Positions 31,996 through 43,310 of a DNA stretch of 64,000 nucleotides are shown here, piece after piece (the stretch's first letter is position 1; each line of letters opens with the position of its first letter). The notes below the pieces were generated by a model, which saw nothing but the letters and a program-made list of their open reading frames with translations, ran no database searches and had not been told where the DNA came from. Made by a program: the position numbers and the translations under genes. Origin of the DNA: Azolla caroliniana (Eukaryota > Polypodiophyta). The stretch covers positions 18,972,001-19,036,000 of the forward strand of contig JBHGNT010000002.1 in assembly GCA_043228905.1 (NCBI GenBank), read 5' to 3'.

Positions 31996-32430
31996 ATGCC
32001 TTGCTGCGTATTCACCGAAATACCTCGTCAGCAGCTCCTGTGAAGGGTTGTCGATCGAGTATATTCCCCCTTTCAGTAAGCTAGTCAGGGCTCGGATGGC
32101 TTCCTCGGTGATGACCTCCGTGTCGATGTCCTTGACGACATTTTCCGCATCTTCGTGTGGTGGTGCTTCGACTATCCTCAAGAATCTTTCTAGACCATGT
32201 TGCTTTAGCCATTTCTTAGTCGCTTCTGAGAGTACCATGCATTCCATGTCATCGTCGTCGTCGGTAGGTTGTGGTAAGCTTGGTGCGCCTGTGTGTTCTG
32301 CGTGCTCTCGCCTGATCACTTGTAATCGCTTGTGTGCGCTGGGATCTCTGTGTTCGCGAAATGAAAGGGACTTTGCATGGCGAAGGTTTTCTTTCTCCAT
32401 GCGTGGCTCCTTTTCTTGATTCCCGTGCAT
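31996..32430 (-). pseudogene. G2 extra ORF, N-terminal part
   Basis: ATG at 32430 (MHGNQEKEPRMEKENLRH). A basic N-terminus with SFREHRDPSAHKRLQVIRREH is followed by an acidic run (TDDDDDMECM). Then comes ATKKWLKQHGLERFLRIVEAPP, and it ends LLTRYFGEYAARH at the solo LTR. It continues conceptually into 30523. I do not recognise a domain. 32431-32724, between this and the integrase stop, contains a T-rich tract and no visible gene. Confidence 0.6.
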
Positions 32431-32724
32431 GCACGTCCTGTACTAATATAGCAAACGGTTGACACATGGTGCGCCTTTTTTAAAGGGCTTTAATTAGGCA
32501 CCCACCACACCTTTTCAAAGTGCCCGTTCGCTCCTCGTCTTTGAATGATGACTTTTTTTTTTTTTCTAGATTGAGTTTTAGTTAACCGGAAGCACCGGGT
32601 CCGTATCCCGGTTTTTCCCCATATTGACGTTTGTTGGCCACCTATTTGTCATTATCCGATATGCCGGCTTCGTCTGACTATCGGGTACTTTTTTCCTGGT
32701 TCCTACTGTTGTATCAGCCTCCGT

Positions 32725-33906
32725 CTACTCGAACGGATTCTGTGGCATAGGTCCACAATATGGTTTGAGTCGAAACCCATTGATCCATTTGCCCATTATC
32801 TGACCGATGAGCGTTCCGAGTTGGTATGAACCGTTGAATTCCCGCGTTATCCAATACGGTCCGATCCACCGGAACCGTAGCTTTCCCGGCATCTGACCCA
32901 TCCGGGTCTGGAACACCAGTACCGGCTTGCCGATCCCGAACATCTTCTCATTGCCCTTCCGGTGCCGATTGACAAACGCCTTCCTTCGTCGCTGCTCCAG
33001 TTCCAACTGCATGAGACTTGCTATCCGATGCTCCTCGAGTTTGCATAATGCGGCTAACCGGATTTTTTCTGATTCCTTTTCACTTAGTCGTTCTCTAACC
33101 TGTATCTGCAAACTCGGAACTTGAAATTCGATCGGGATTACTGCTTCAAGCCCAAATGCTAACCGGAATGGTGTTGACCGGATACTCGTTTTGTATGCTG
33201 TCCAGTATGCCCATAGTGCACTATGCAGCTTGGTGTCCCAATCGGTCCGGTTTTCATTGACGGTCTTTCGCAGGGTGTTTTAGAGCGTTTTGTTTGTGGA
33301 TTCGGCTAGTCCATTGGCCTGTGGATAATAAGGGGTACTGCACTTGTGTACCATTGCATAGAATGTTGTTAACCTCTCCACTACTTGATCGAGAAAATGT
33401 CCGCCTTGGTCGCTAATTAACTCGATCGGGCATCCATACCGGCACCAGATGTACTCATATAAGAACTTTGTCGTTGATGCCACAATGTTGTCCCGCAAAG
33501 CCTTGGCTTCTACCCACTTGGTGCAATAATCAGTGGCGACTATAACATATCTGTTGCCGGTTCTCATTGCGGGAGGTTTAAATGGCCCAATGAAATCCAG
33601 TCCCCATTTCTGAAATGGTTCTAAGGGTAGCATCGGCTAGTGAGGCATCCTTGTCTGTTCTGTTGGTTGGCCCATCCGTTGACATAAATCACAAACTTTC
33701 GCATACCGAACCGAGTCCTTCAGTGTTGTCGGCCACGATAGCCCGCTGTGCCATATCTTTCTTGCCGTAGCATCCCCGGCATAGTGCCCTTTGGCAATGC
33801 CACAGTGCGCTTCTCGTAATATTGTGTCCTTTTCGTCGCTTTGCACTGCTCGCCGCCATATGTCATCCGCGCCTTTGTGGTACAGGGTGTCCTGTAGTAG
33901 ACAAAA
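32725..33906 (-). pseudogene. G2 integrase
   Basis: Zinc-binding region HCGIAKGHYAGDATARKIW ... CDLCQRMGQ. Core: WGLDFIGPFKPP (Asp), ISDQGGHFLD (Asp), NGLAESTNKTL (Glu); TKWVEAKAL is typical of plant gypsy elements. The C-terminal part KPVLVFQTRM..KLRFRWIGPYWI carries a GPY motif. It ends GPMPQNPFE then TAG at 32725. Stops at about 33637 (TAG) and 33280 (TAA-type break). Confidence 0.9.
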
Positions 33907-35137
33907 ATGTCGGCTTTGTACCGCTTACCGCTTCCGCTCATCTCGGTTCATCTCCTCCGGTGGAAGTCCCGTGCTTAGGAATTGATGCATGTTGGTTAGC
34001 GACTTGTCTTCATCGACTACCGTGCTATCGACTGCCGTTTTGGTTGTTACTTTAAACAACTCAGCATCCGGAAACTCATCCGGGACTCCGTCGCTGGTCT
34101 CATCGGAGTCTAACCGGCTCAGATAATCGGCAACCGCATGTTGTATTCCCAGCCAGTGATATATTTCGAACTCAAACTCTTGTAGCAACAATGTCCATCG
34201 GGTCAGCTTGCCGGTGAGTGATGCCTTTGAGACCAAATATAACAGCGTTGAGTGGTCGACATGGAATGAAATTTTCCTTCCCAATAAATAGTGCCTGAAC
34301 TTGGTAACATTGTAAATCATCCCTAAGACTTCTCTTTCCGTTGTTGAATAATTTCTTTCCGCCTGGGGTAGCTTCTGGCTAGCATAATAGACTGGTCGGT
34401 ACCATTTCGGTTCAGTCAGTTGCATTAGTGTGCTGCCGATTGCTATGTGGGACGCATCAACGAACACGTGGAATTCTTTTGACCAGTCCGGTGGTTGCAC
34501 CATTGGTGCTTGTGATAGCAGTACTTTTAGTGCCTAGTAAGCCTCATCCTCCGTATTTGTCCATTGAAACAGTGTTTGGTGAACCGCGACATGCAACGGT
34601 GTAGCAAGATCGGCCAAATACCGAAGCATCCGGCAATGCCACCGGATTTGCCCTAGAAACCGACTCAAAGCTTTAGCCATGGATGGTGCTGGTGCTTCTA
34701 AGATTTCTTTGATCTTATTGGGGTCTACTGCGATCCCGTTCTTGCTGACAAGATGGCCCAACAATGCACCGCTTGTTACTCCGAACACACACTTTGCTGG
34801 ATTCACGCTTAACCGATAACTCCTGCATTTCTCAAGACATAGCCAGAGGTGTTGGAGATGCTCTCCTTCTCGACTATACATGACGAAGTCATCCAGGAAT
34901 ACCTACACGAATGCCGGAATGAACTCGCCAAATATTTCCATGATTATTCGTTGGAAGGTCGCCGACACGGTCTTGAGCCCGAACATCATTACCACTACGA
35001 CGAAAACTCCCCATTCGGTGATGAACGCCGTCTTGTCTTGGTCGTCGGGGTGCATCCTTATTTGATTTGTAGCTGCTAAAACCGTCTAGAAAGCTATACA
35101 CTTCATGACTGGCTACCGCGTCCAGGACTCCATCCGT
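33907..35137 (-). pseudogene. G2 RT C-terminal part and RNase H
   Basis: Continues from 42119 after removal of B: DAVASHEVYSFLDGFS, MMFGLKTVSATFQR, VFLDDFVMYSREGEH (catalytic FLDD near 34880, preceded by a TAG). RNase H: FHVFVDASHIAIGSTLMQ, YYASQKLPQAERNYSTTEREVLGMIY, FHVDHSTLLYL, VADYLSRLDSDE. Stop at 34534 (TAG) and a frame change near 34890. Confidence 0.9.
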
Positions 35138-35773
35138 TGTCGTGAAGAAAACCGTCCACAAGCGGAATCGGTGTACCGGAGCGTAGAAACCGACTCTTCA
35201 TGCACGTGCGCCTTAAGTTGTACATAGGAGATCCTAGGTAGATTCGGTAGGTAGGGAGTAAAGGGGAAACGGCTCCTTCCTTGCCTATAAAAGGAGGGAG
35301 ACGAGGAGGGTAGAGGGATCGCGGAGAGCCGAGGACGAAGTGCTGTCGGTTTGCGTGCGAAGGCTTCTCTCTCTCTTTCTGGTTGCAAACGCCATAGCTT
35401 CCTTTTGTGCAGGTTTCGGGAGGCCCGCGCTGCTCTGAGGAATGCCCGAGTGCTTCCGGCAGCACCTCCAACCTGTTCCCGTCTTTCTGTGCGTTTACGA
35501 ACAGGTATCGGCATCTGTCCGCCGGCCTGTTCGGTTGTAACCGACTTCGTGTTTTGTTGTCCTCGTGTTCTTGTTGTTTGTCTTGTCAATACATACATAC
35601 TTTCGTGGTTTTCTGTGTCGCTGTCCCATTCGCGTCTTTGCGTCGAAGGGCCGTGTCCCTGTGAATCTACGCTCGCACGTAGTGGGTCTCTCTCTCTCTC
35701 TCTCTCTTACTCTTTGGTACACGACCCCCGAGGTCCCGCCTCACTCCACGCATCCGCGAGGAATACCTTGACA
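35138..35773 (+). repeat. B 5' LTR
   Basis: 636 bp. TATA box CCTATAAAAGGAGGG at about 35284-35298; a CT microsatellite at 35688-35708. Ends CTTGACA. Confidence 0.94.
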
Positions 35774-35792
35774 TATTTGGTGAACCCGACGT
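35774..35792 (+). other. B presumed primer-binding site
   Basis: TATTTGGTGAACCCGACGT follows the LTR directly. The TGGTGAACCCGACGTG core would pair with a tRNA 3' end, but I could not assign the tRNA. Confidence 0.6.
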
Positions 35793-35817
35793 GAAAGAGG
35801 CGGCAGAAGAGCAGAAG

Positions 35818-37944
35818 ATGAGGGGGTCGGATCTTGCAGAGGCCATGGCTTCGGCCGTGGATCGGATATTGAGCACACGCGAGGGCACCGGCGCCCTCGA
35901 CAGAGCCATTGAGGCGGTCGTCGGTACGATCGGCCGTTTCAGCGGAAAGGATGCTACGAAGTATTTGGCGTCCTACGGGGCGGAAATGCTGATGCGGGAC
36001 ATTCCGGAAGAGAGGCGTCTTGCCGGGTTCCCTCGAGTGGCGATGCTGAGCATCCATGCGGAGGTGCTCGAGGTACGGGCGGAGAGCCGTACCTGGGAGG
36101 AGTTCGAAGGTCGACTCCTAGAGAAATACGGGCTGGACGACGCGCTCCGGCTTTCGAAACAGGACTTCATGGAATGGGTGGAGTCCCCCGGCAAAGGAAG
36201 AAACGCGTTGGCACTCCTCCGGGAGTTCGAAGAACGCTTTGCGCGCCTTTCGGCGCTTAACCGAACTATCCTGGATACGAGCCGGGTCCTACTGTTCGTC
36301 AAGTCGGTGGACGAGCGGGACCGGGATCAAGTCGGCTCCTTGCTGGAAACTGAAGACGGGTTGACGACCGACTGGGCTGCGGTTAAGAGAGTCTGTGGCC
36401 GTTTCGACAAACGGCGAGAATGGGCTGACAATGGGGCGGCCGGTGCGGGCTCTGTTACAGCAAGGAGGCTTGAACCGGCGCCGCAAGTGCGAAGGGAAGA
36501 AACCCGGGAATGGCTCGAAACCGGTTCGGCTTCAACCAGCATGGCCAATGGCTCGTCCGGAGGAGCAGCGCTAGAGGAGTTGACGCGGGCGATAAAGGAT
36601 CTCCAGATCGCCCAGACTCGAAGGGAAGGCGGCGAACCGGCTCGTGACCGACAGCCGGCAGCGGGGAACAGGTGCATGTGGTGCGACGAGGTCGGCCACA
36701 TTCGGAAGGACTGCGGCGACTTCGCAGAGGCGTTGAGAAACCGGGTGGTGTACCTGTGGGAAGGCCGGGTGCACGCTGGCGACACCAGGAGGGCCCTGAG
36801 CCGAAACGACGGGCGAGGAGGTATGAAGAGACCGATGGAAGAGGCAGCGGCCCGACACGTGGAGGCCATCCACTACTCGGCGTCGGCCGGTATTCGGGTC
36901 GGGGGCAGCGAGGCCCGAAAGGAGAGTAAAGACGGTTCCTGGTCGGCAATGCTGGAAGGCCTCGCCGGCGCACAACTGAGGAAAGATGAAACGGACCGCG
37001 TTGAGAGACGGGTCCGGGAAATAACCGGGTGGAGCGATCCGGTCGAGGAGAAGACGGGCTTCGTAGAAGCCGCTTGCCGGAACTACGAGGCTCTGGTAGA
37101 AGATAAGCGAGTAGGGAAAGCCGGAGCGGCCGGGCCCTCACAACGGTACGAGACCCGATTCGGGCAACGACGGAACGATGCCGGCGGGTCCAGCCCGCAA
37201 GATAACCCCAGGAAGGGCGGGTACCGACTGGGGACAGAAATAGAAAGGACTACGGACCTACGGAAGGTCCTAGAGGAACGGATCCTCGACAGCAAAGTGG
37301 AGCTGTCATTGCGAGAGGTGCTAGGGATCGCCAAGAAGGAATTCCACGACTCCATTGTGGACCTGGTGAAACGGAAGAGGCTATCAACGGAGACGGATCC
37401 GGAAAGACCGGTAGAGGTGCGGACGACGCACATCGACGACTTGGCGCTGGCAGATGAGTGGGCGGAGAGCCACTATTCGAGGCCACACTGGGCCCGAGCG
37501 ACCACGGAGACCCCGGTAAAAATCGGAGGTGTTCAGGAACCGGTGGTAGCGTTGGTGGACCACGGTTCGGAAATAAACCTAATGTCCATGGACTTCTATA
37601 AGAAGGGGAAGTGGCCGATCAACACCAAGCACGGGTGGAAGATACGGGCGGCGACGCGCGCCACCGAGGAACTGCACGGGGCCTGCCCGAATGTGCGAGT
37701 GAAGATCGGCGACGTCGAGATTGACCAGCACTTCTTCGTACAGGAGACGTCCTCGCATCCGGTCATTTTAGGCGAACCATACATCACGGCGGCGAGAATG
37801 GAGACCAAGGTGCTGGACAACGGTTCGGCCTACTGGAGGGTCAAAAGCTAGGACGGGCGCCATTCGGTGCAATTTTTGACGGTGCGGCCGAACCACGAGA
37901 GAAACCACGAATCTCTCGGTGGCGAGAGCCGGGAGGATTTTTAG
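35818..37944 (+). pseudogene. B ORF1: gag and protease
   Basis: ATG at 35818 (MRGSDLAEAMASAVDRIL). Gag matrix/capsid-like region with FSGKDATKYLASYGAEM, RVAMLSIHAEVLEV and WEEFEGRLLEKYGL. Zinc knuckle CMWCDEVGHIRKDC (intact CCHC, about 36676). Protease ALVDHGSEINLMSMDFY near 37550, then FFVQETSSHPVILGEPYI. A TAG at 37849 interrupts KS-stop-DGRHSVQF where A reads Gln. The family stop TAG at 37942 follows EDF, aligned with MDF-stop in A. Apart from the first TAG, the 708-codon ORF is open. Confidence 0.88.
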
Positions 37945-38048
37945 AGAGGGCTGCCAAGGCGTGGGGCCGAGACAGCCCGGACACTCGGAAAAGACCCCAT
38001 GACTGTACGATAGGTAGGGGATTTTGCTTCTCCGACAACGGAGGGTGT

Positions 38049-41000
38049 ATGCTGGTCGGCATCATTGGCCGAGAAAAGACAAGGGCGGAAGAGCGACTTC
38101 GAGCGTGCGGAGTTCTTGGCCCGGACGAGGAAATCAGCGGAGCCGTGGAGGCGGTCTCCTTCGACGACACCTTAGGGATGCTGAGGAAGGTTGCCGGAGA
38201 AGACCTTAACGAAGACCGGACGATACCGGTATGTTCCGAAAAGATGTACGAAGTCATCGCGAACTTCAGTCGGGGGCTCGGGTCGGATCGGACGGCCCGA
38301 GTTAGCACAAAGTACAAGACTGTGGACCGGAAGGTAAGGCCAGTCGCGGCACCCTTACCGGAGGGCAGCGAGTCTCGGATTAGAGGGGTTGCGTCGGACC
38401 CCAGTTTACGAGATCCGGCCTGCATAGGACACACCTTCACCGACAGGACGCTCTGGGAGCTCAAAATCGGTGGGGGCGGGTTCCTACTGCCGGCGGAGGA
38501 AGAACGGATTCGGAGGATGCTCGGAAGGCACGGGAAAGCCTTCGCATTCTCACCGGGAGAGATCGGGTGCGTAGACCCGACGATCGTGGAGCCGATGGTG
38601 ATATTCACGGTACCGCATGTACCGTGGAATCTCAAGCCGATCCCGGTACCGAGAGCTCACATCCCGAAGTTGATGGAGCTACTGAGGCAGAAAGTAGATA
38701 TGGGCATTCTCGAACCGTTGAGTGCCCCATACTCGAACCGATGGTTTACCGTACCAAAGAAAAACGGAACATTGCGCTTCATTCAGGACCTGCAGCCGGT
38801 CAACAGAGTGACCATCCGGAACGCAGGAATCGGACCGACCATAGACGAGTTCGCGGAGGCCTTCGCCGGAAGGTCGATTTACTCGGTCGGTGATCTATAC
38901 TCGGGGTACAACCAGTTCCAGCTAGCCGTGGAGAGCAGAGACATTACGACAATGCGAACTCCCCTCGGCCTAGTGCGAATGTGTACCCTGCCACAAGGAG
39001 GGACTAACTCGGTGGCTCACATGGTAAATGCAATGAACAAGGTACTGAGGGATTGCATCCCCGACATCACCATGCCATTTCTGGACGACATCCCGATAAA
39101 GGGGTGCCCGGTGGAGGAGAAGGACGAGATAGTCGGGCCGGACGGATGCCGGCGATTCATAGAGAAACACATTGACGACTGCGAGAAGGTGCTACAAAGG
39201 CTAGAGGATGCTAGGCTCACCTTCTTCGGGGAGAAATCGGCCTTCGGGCAATCAGAAATCCTGGTGGTCGGACACCTATGTGGACCTTATGGTCGGAAGC
39301 CGTCTCCGGCAAAGGTAGAAGCCATCTCCACGATGAAGACCGACTGTAGCTCGGTTACGGAAGTTCGGAGGTTCCTGGGGGCATGCGCATTCTACCACAT
39401 ATGGATCCCGCATTACTCCCACGTTGCAGAGCCGCTATACGGGTTGCTGAAGAAAGGGCGAAAATTCGAGTGGCGAGACGAGCACACGGGGTCGGTCCGG
39501 AAGCTGAAGGAAGCTCTTATGGCAGCACCGGCGCTCTGGAAGGCTGTCTCGGTACCCCGGTATACATAACGGTGGATACGAGTCTGACCGGGATTGGATG
39601 GGTCGTCAACCAAGAAGACGAGGACGGCATTCGGTTCCCGATCCGATTCGGCGCGAAGGTCCTCAGTGAGCGACAGCGAGGGTACGCCCAGGTTAAACGT
39701 GAACTCTGGGGTATCGTTTCGGTAGTAAAGGCCGACAAAGACTACCTGATCGGGACAGAAGTGATTATCGAGACGGATTGCCTGCCGATTCTTGGCATGG
39801 TCTCCGGATGCGCGACACCGGACCTGGCGATGCTCAGGTGGATAGCGTACATAAAGTCCCTGGACCCAGAGATACGACACATTTCCGGAAAGGACAACGC
39901 CATAGTCGACATGCTTTCGAGGGCGAGGTTTGATGACGAGGGCGGCATGGTTTCGGAGGACGAAGAAGTCGGCGTGGACTTCTTCAAGGCGGCATACGTG
40001 ACGACCGATGGGACGAGCACTCCGGCACTTAACGACTTCTACGAGAGCAAGTACGACGGCGAGTGGCTCCAAATCGGTGGATTCTTGAGGATAATGACGC
40101 CGGATGTGTCATGGACGAAGGGCGAGGCCAACCGGATCCGGAAGAAAGCTTACCGATTCTTTCTCTCGGACGGATACTTATGGAAGCACCCGAAGAAGAG
40201 GTACGGCGCTCCGCTCCGGGTGGTGGCGATGAAGGAAGAACAGGAGGAGCTGCTGACGGCCTACCACGACAGCCCTTGGGCCGAACACCGTGGAACCTGG
40301 GCCATGTTCGAGAAGATAAAGGGGAAGTACTGGTGGCCGGGACTGTACCGGGACGTGCATCGGTTCGTGACAACTTGCGAGAGCTGTCAGATGCACTCCA
40401 TAGTCCGACACCGGGACGAACTTCACCCTATGTACCCTCCGACCATCCACTTCAAATGGATGGTAGACCTGGTAACGATGCCGATAGGAGTAGGACAGAT
40501 GCGGTATCTGGTCCTGGCTCGGGAAGATCTAACGAACCAGGTAGAAGGTCGGGCCCTTCAGAACAAAACGACTGCGGCCGAATGTCGGTTCCTGCTCGAG
40601 GACGTAATATGCCGGTACGGGTGCGTCGGGAAGATCGTGGCTGATCGCGAGGAGTTGGACGCCGAAGAGGCCGAGGAGCTGTTCGACCGGCTAGGAGTCA
40701 AGCTCTCGCTTACCACTGCGTACAATCCGGAGGCGAATGGGAAGGTGGAGCGCGGACACGGACCGATCGTCAAGGCATTAGTTTGGGCATGCGGAGGTCG
40801 GGTCGGGAACTGGCCGCGGCTACTGCCTTACGCGTTGTGGGCTGACCGGACTACGCACAGTTCGGTAACCGGATTCATGCCGGCAGAGCTCATGTTTGGG
40901 CAGAAGCCGATCATGCCGATCGAACGTACGGTCTCCTCATGGGCAACCGTGGACTGGAGAGACGAGATGAGCCGGGAGGAACTGCTGACGACGCGCATAC

Positions 41001-41401
41001 GACAGCTCGAGCGGAGACCGGAGGACGTGGAAAAGGCTGCAGAAAAGCTTCGGGTGGCCAGGACGAGGAACAAAGCCCGGTTCGACCAGACGCACCGGCT
41101 CCGACCGAAGAAGATCGAGGAAGGCGACTGGGTGCTAGTCTACGACAGCAGCCTCGACAACCAGCACCGAGCGACACAAAAGTTCACAAGAAGGTGGTTC
41201 GGGCCTTACGTGGTACAAAGCGCCAACGACAACGGGACGTACCATCTGGCGGAACTCGACGGTACGAGAATAACGATACCGGTAGCTGGGAAGCGGATCA
41301 AGACGTTCAAGAAGCGTCACAACGACGAGCCGGATCAGGATGACTTGGACCACGACGACGAGCGATCCGAAACCGAGGAAGAGCCGACGGGCGGGGAATG
41401 A
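38049..41401 (+). pseudogene. B ORF2: RT, RNase H and integrase
   Basis: ATG at 38049, 104 bases after the ORF1 stop and in another frame. RT: PIPVPRAHIPKLMELL, RWFTVPKKNGTLRFIQDLQPVN, YSVGDLYSGYNQFQL, CTLPQGGTNSVAH, MPFLDDIPIKGC (catalytic), HLCGPYGRKPSPAK. A net one-base frameshift near 39550 shifts to RNase H (TVDTSLTGIGWVVNQ, KRELWGIVS, IETDCLPI, VDMLSRARF). Integrase: CESCQMHS zinc motif, WMVDLVTMP, VADREELD, NGKVERGHGPI (Glu present), RRWFGPYVV (GPY). It ends with an acidic tail at 41401. Upstream tail pieces match A. Confidence 0.92.
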
Positions 41402-41460
41402 TGGCTGGACTGGTTTTCTCCGTCCAAACACAATTTGGCGCATGCCGGTGGATGCGCGGT

Positions 41461-41474
41461 TAGGTGGGGGCGGA
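41461..41474 (+). other. B polypurine tract
   Basis: TAGGTGGGGGCGGA precedes the 3' LTR directly. Confidence 0.88.
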
Positions 41475-42118
41475 TGTCGTGAAGAAAACCGTCCACAAGC
41501 GGAATCGGTGTACCGGAGCGTAGAAACCGACTCTTCATGCACGTGCGCCTTAAGTTGTACATAGGAGATCCTAGGTAGATTCGGTAGGTAGGGAGTAAAG
41601 GGGAAACGACTCCTTCCTTGCCTATAAAAGGAGGGAGACGAGGAGGGTAGAGGGATCGCGGAGAGCCGAGGACGAAGTGCTGTCGGTTTGCGTGCGAAGG
41701 CTTCTCTCTCTCTCTTTCTGGTTGCAAACGCCATAGCTTCCTTCTGTGCAGGTTTCGGGAGGCCCGCGCTGCTCTGAGGAATGCCCGAGTGCTTCCGGCA
41801 GCACCTCCAACCTGTTCCCGTCTTTCTGTGCGTTTACGAACAGGTATCGGCATCTGTCCGCCGGCCTGTTCGGTTGTAACCTACTTCGTGTTTTGTTGTC
41901 CTCGTGTTCTTGTTGTTTGTCTTGTCAATACATACATACTTTCGTGGTTTTCTGTGTCGCTGTCCCATTCGCGTCTTTGCGTCGAAGGGCCGTGTCCCTG
42001 TGAATCTACGCTCGCACGTAGTGGGTCTCTCTCTCTCTCTCTCTCTCTCTCTTACTCTTCGGTACAGGACCCCCGAGGTCCCGCCTCACTCCACGCATCC
42101 GCGAGGAATACCTTGACA
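41475..42118 (+). repeat. B 3' LTR
   Basis: 644 bp, almost identical to the 5' LTR; the 8-bp length excess is CT repeat units. Followed by CCGT, the target duplication. Confidence 0.94.
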
Positions 42119-43310
42119 CCGTAAATGGAAGTTGAAAGGCGTCGGTCACTGTTGCCGCATTGAGTTTCCGGTAGTCGACGCACACCCGGATCTTACCGTT
42201 CTTTTTCGGCACGTTGACTATGAGGCTTAACCATGTAGCTTTTTTCATTGGTCGGATAAAACCAACTCGTAGCAACTTGTCAATTTCCTCTTTGACCTTG
42301 GCCGCATAGTTGGGGTTCATTCAGTAACATCATTGTGCTACCGGTTTGGTATCCTTACTGAGATGTATCTAGTGTTGGTTCAATTGAGGATCCAACCCCC
42401 ACATGTCTTCATATGACCAGGCGAATACGTCCCGGAAATCCTTTAATAAAGTGATCATCGCCGTCTTGTTGTCCGGTGACATTTCCTTAGCAATATGAAT
42501 TGGTCTTGTGTCGTCCCCGGTTCCTAAGTTCACTACCTCTAACTGGGATGCTTTCACGCATTGGGATACCGCCATCTCCCTCTCTAGAGCTTCCTGTGCT
42601 TGCCGTAATTCTTGGATAGCTTCCTGATCCGGTTCCTCGATGGCATCGTTCGATTGCGTTATATATGGTGACATCGCTTCTGCCACATCGATTTCAAATA
42701 GGGGTACAATTTTTGGGTTTTCTTCTAAGTATTGGTCGACCTCTTCGTCCGCAAGCCCCTCGAGCATGTTTACACCTTCCGCATATAGCGGTGTCAGGCC
42801 CTTGCCGGTACTTGCTCGAGGGTGGGTAGGTACCCTTACTTTAGTCTTCCCTCGCCGAAAGGTAATCATGTTTTTCCACCAATTTTGTTTGATATGCGCC
42901 GTTTTTAGACATGAGCGGCCCAACAACAGTGGGTAAGCCCCTTGCGCATTGAGCTGCAGGACCACCGCCAAAATTCGGAATGCGTGGCCTCCGATAGTTA
43001 CGTCTAAATCCCGTATCAAGCCGGTAGGTCTTACCGAGCTTGTATCCGCCATTCGGAGCCAAAACGGGCAAGGCTCCCATTCCTGGATTCCCAGGGTATT
43101 ACAAGTCCGTAGACTCATCACGTTCACGCCCGATCCTCCGTCCACAATCGTCCCTGGTAGTTCTGGTCCTTTGACGATGGCGGTGATTGCCGGACTATTC
43201 ATGTCCACCACTGTTGGCCCTTCTTCCGGATTTGAGAAGAACGCAGGAGCCGACAATGGATTTGATGTGGTCATTCTCGATTTCAGTCCTTCCGTAAACT
43301 GGGGAAGTAG
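42119..43310 (-). pseudogene. G2 protease and RT N-terminal part
   Basis: Protease GTIVDGGSGVNVMSLRT (D-G-G in place of D-S/T-G), then YPLLLGRSCLKTA. Connection: PLFEIDVAEAMSPYI. RT entry FRDVFAWSYEDMWGLDPQL, EEIDKLLRVGFIRPM, IVNVPKKNGKIRVCVDYRKLN, ending AFQLPFT at 42123 where B inserted. Stops at 42369 (TAG) and 42323 (TGA). Confidence 0.88.

Larger units (their letters stand above)
35138..42118 (+). mobile_element. B: youngest Ty3/gypsy element, two-ORF family
   Basis: 6,981 bp, LTRs 35138-35773 and 41475-42118 (TGTCGTGAAG to CCTTGACA), 4-bp duplication CCGT (35134-35137 and 42119-42122) inside the G2 RT. The two LTRs differ by only about half a dozen substitutions plus CT-repeat length, far less than other pairs here. 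ORF1 (gag-protease) and ORF2 (RT, RNase H, integrase) are separate. RT motif FLDDIPIKG and the PQGGTNSVA loop recall basidiomycete gypsy elements. Defects: one TAG in ORF1 and one frameshift in ORF2. Confidence 0.95.

Noticed and set aside
27956-32430. Envelope gene in G2
   Set aside because: No signal peptide, transmembrane segment or fusion-type region; composition is coiled coil and basic/acidic.
36455-37141. Long minus-strand open frames across B ORF1 and ORF2 (also 39413-40072)
   Set aside because: They mirror the GC-rich coding strand, show Arg/Pro/Ser-rich low-complexity sequence and no homology I can see.
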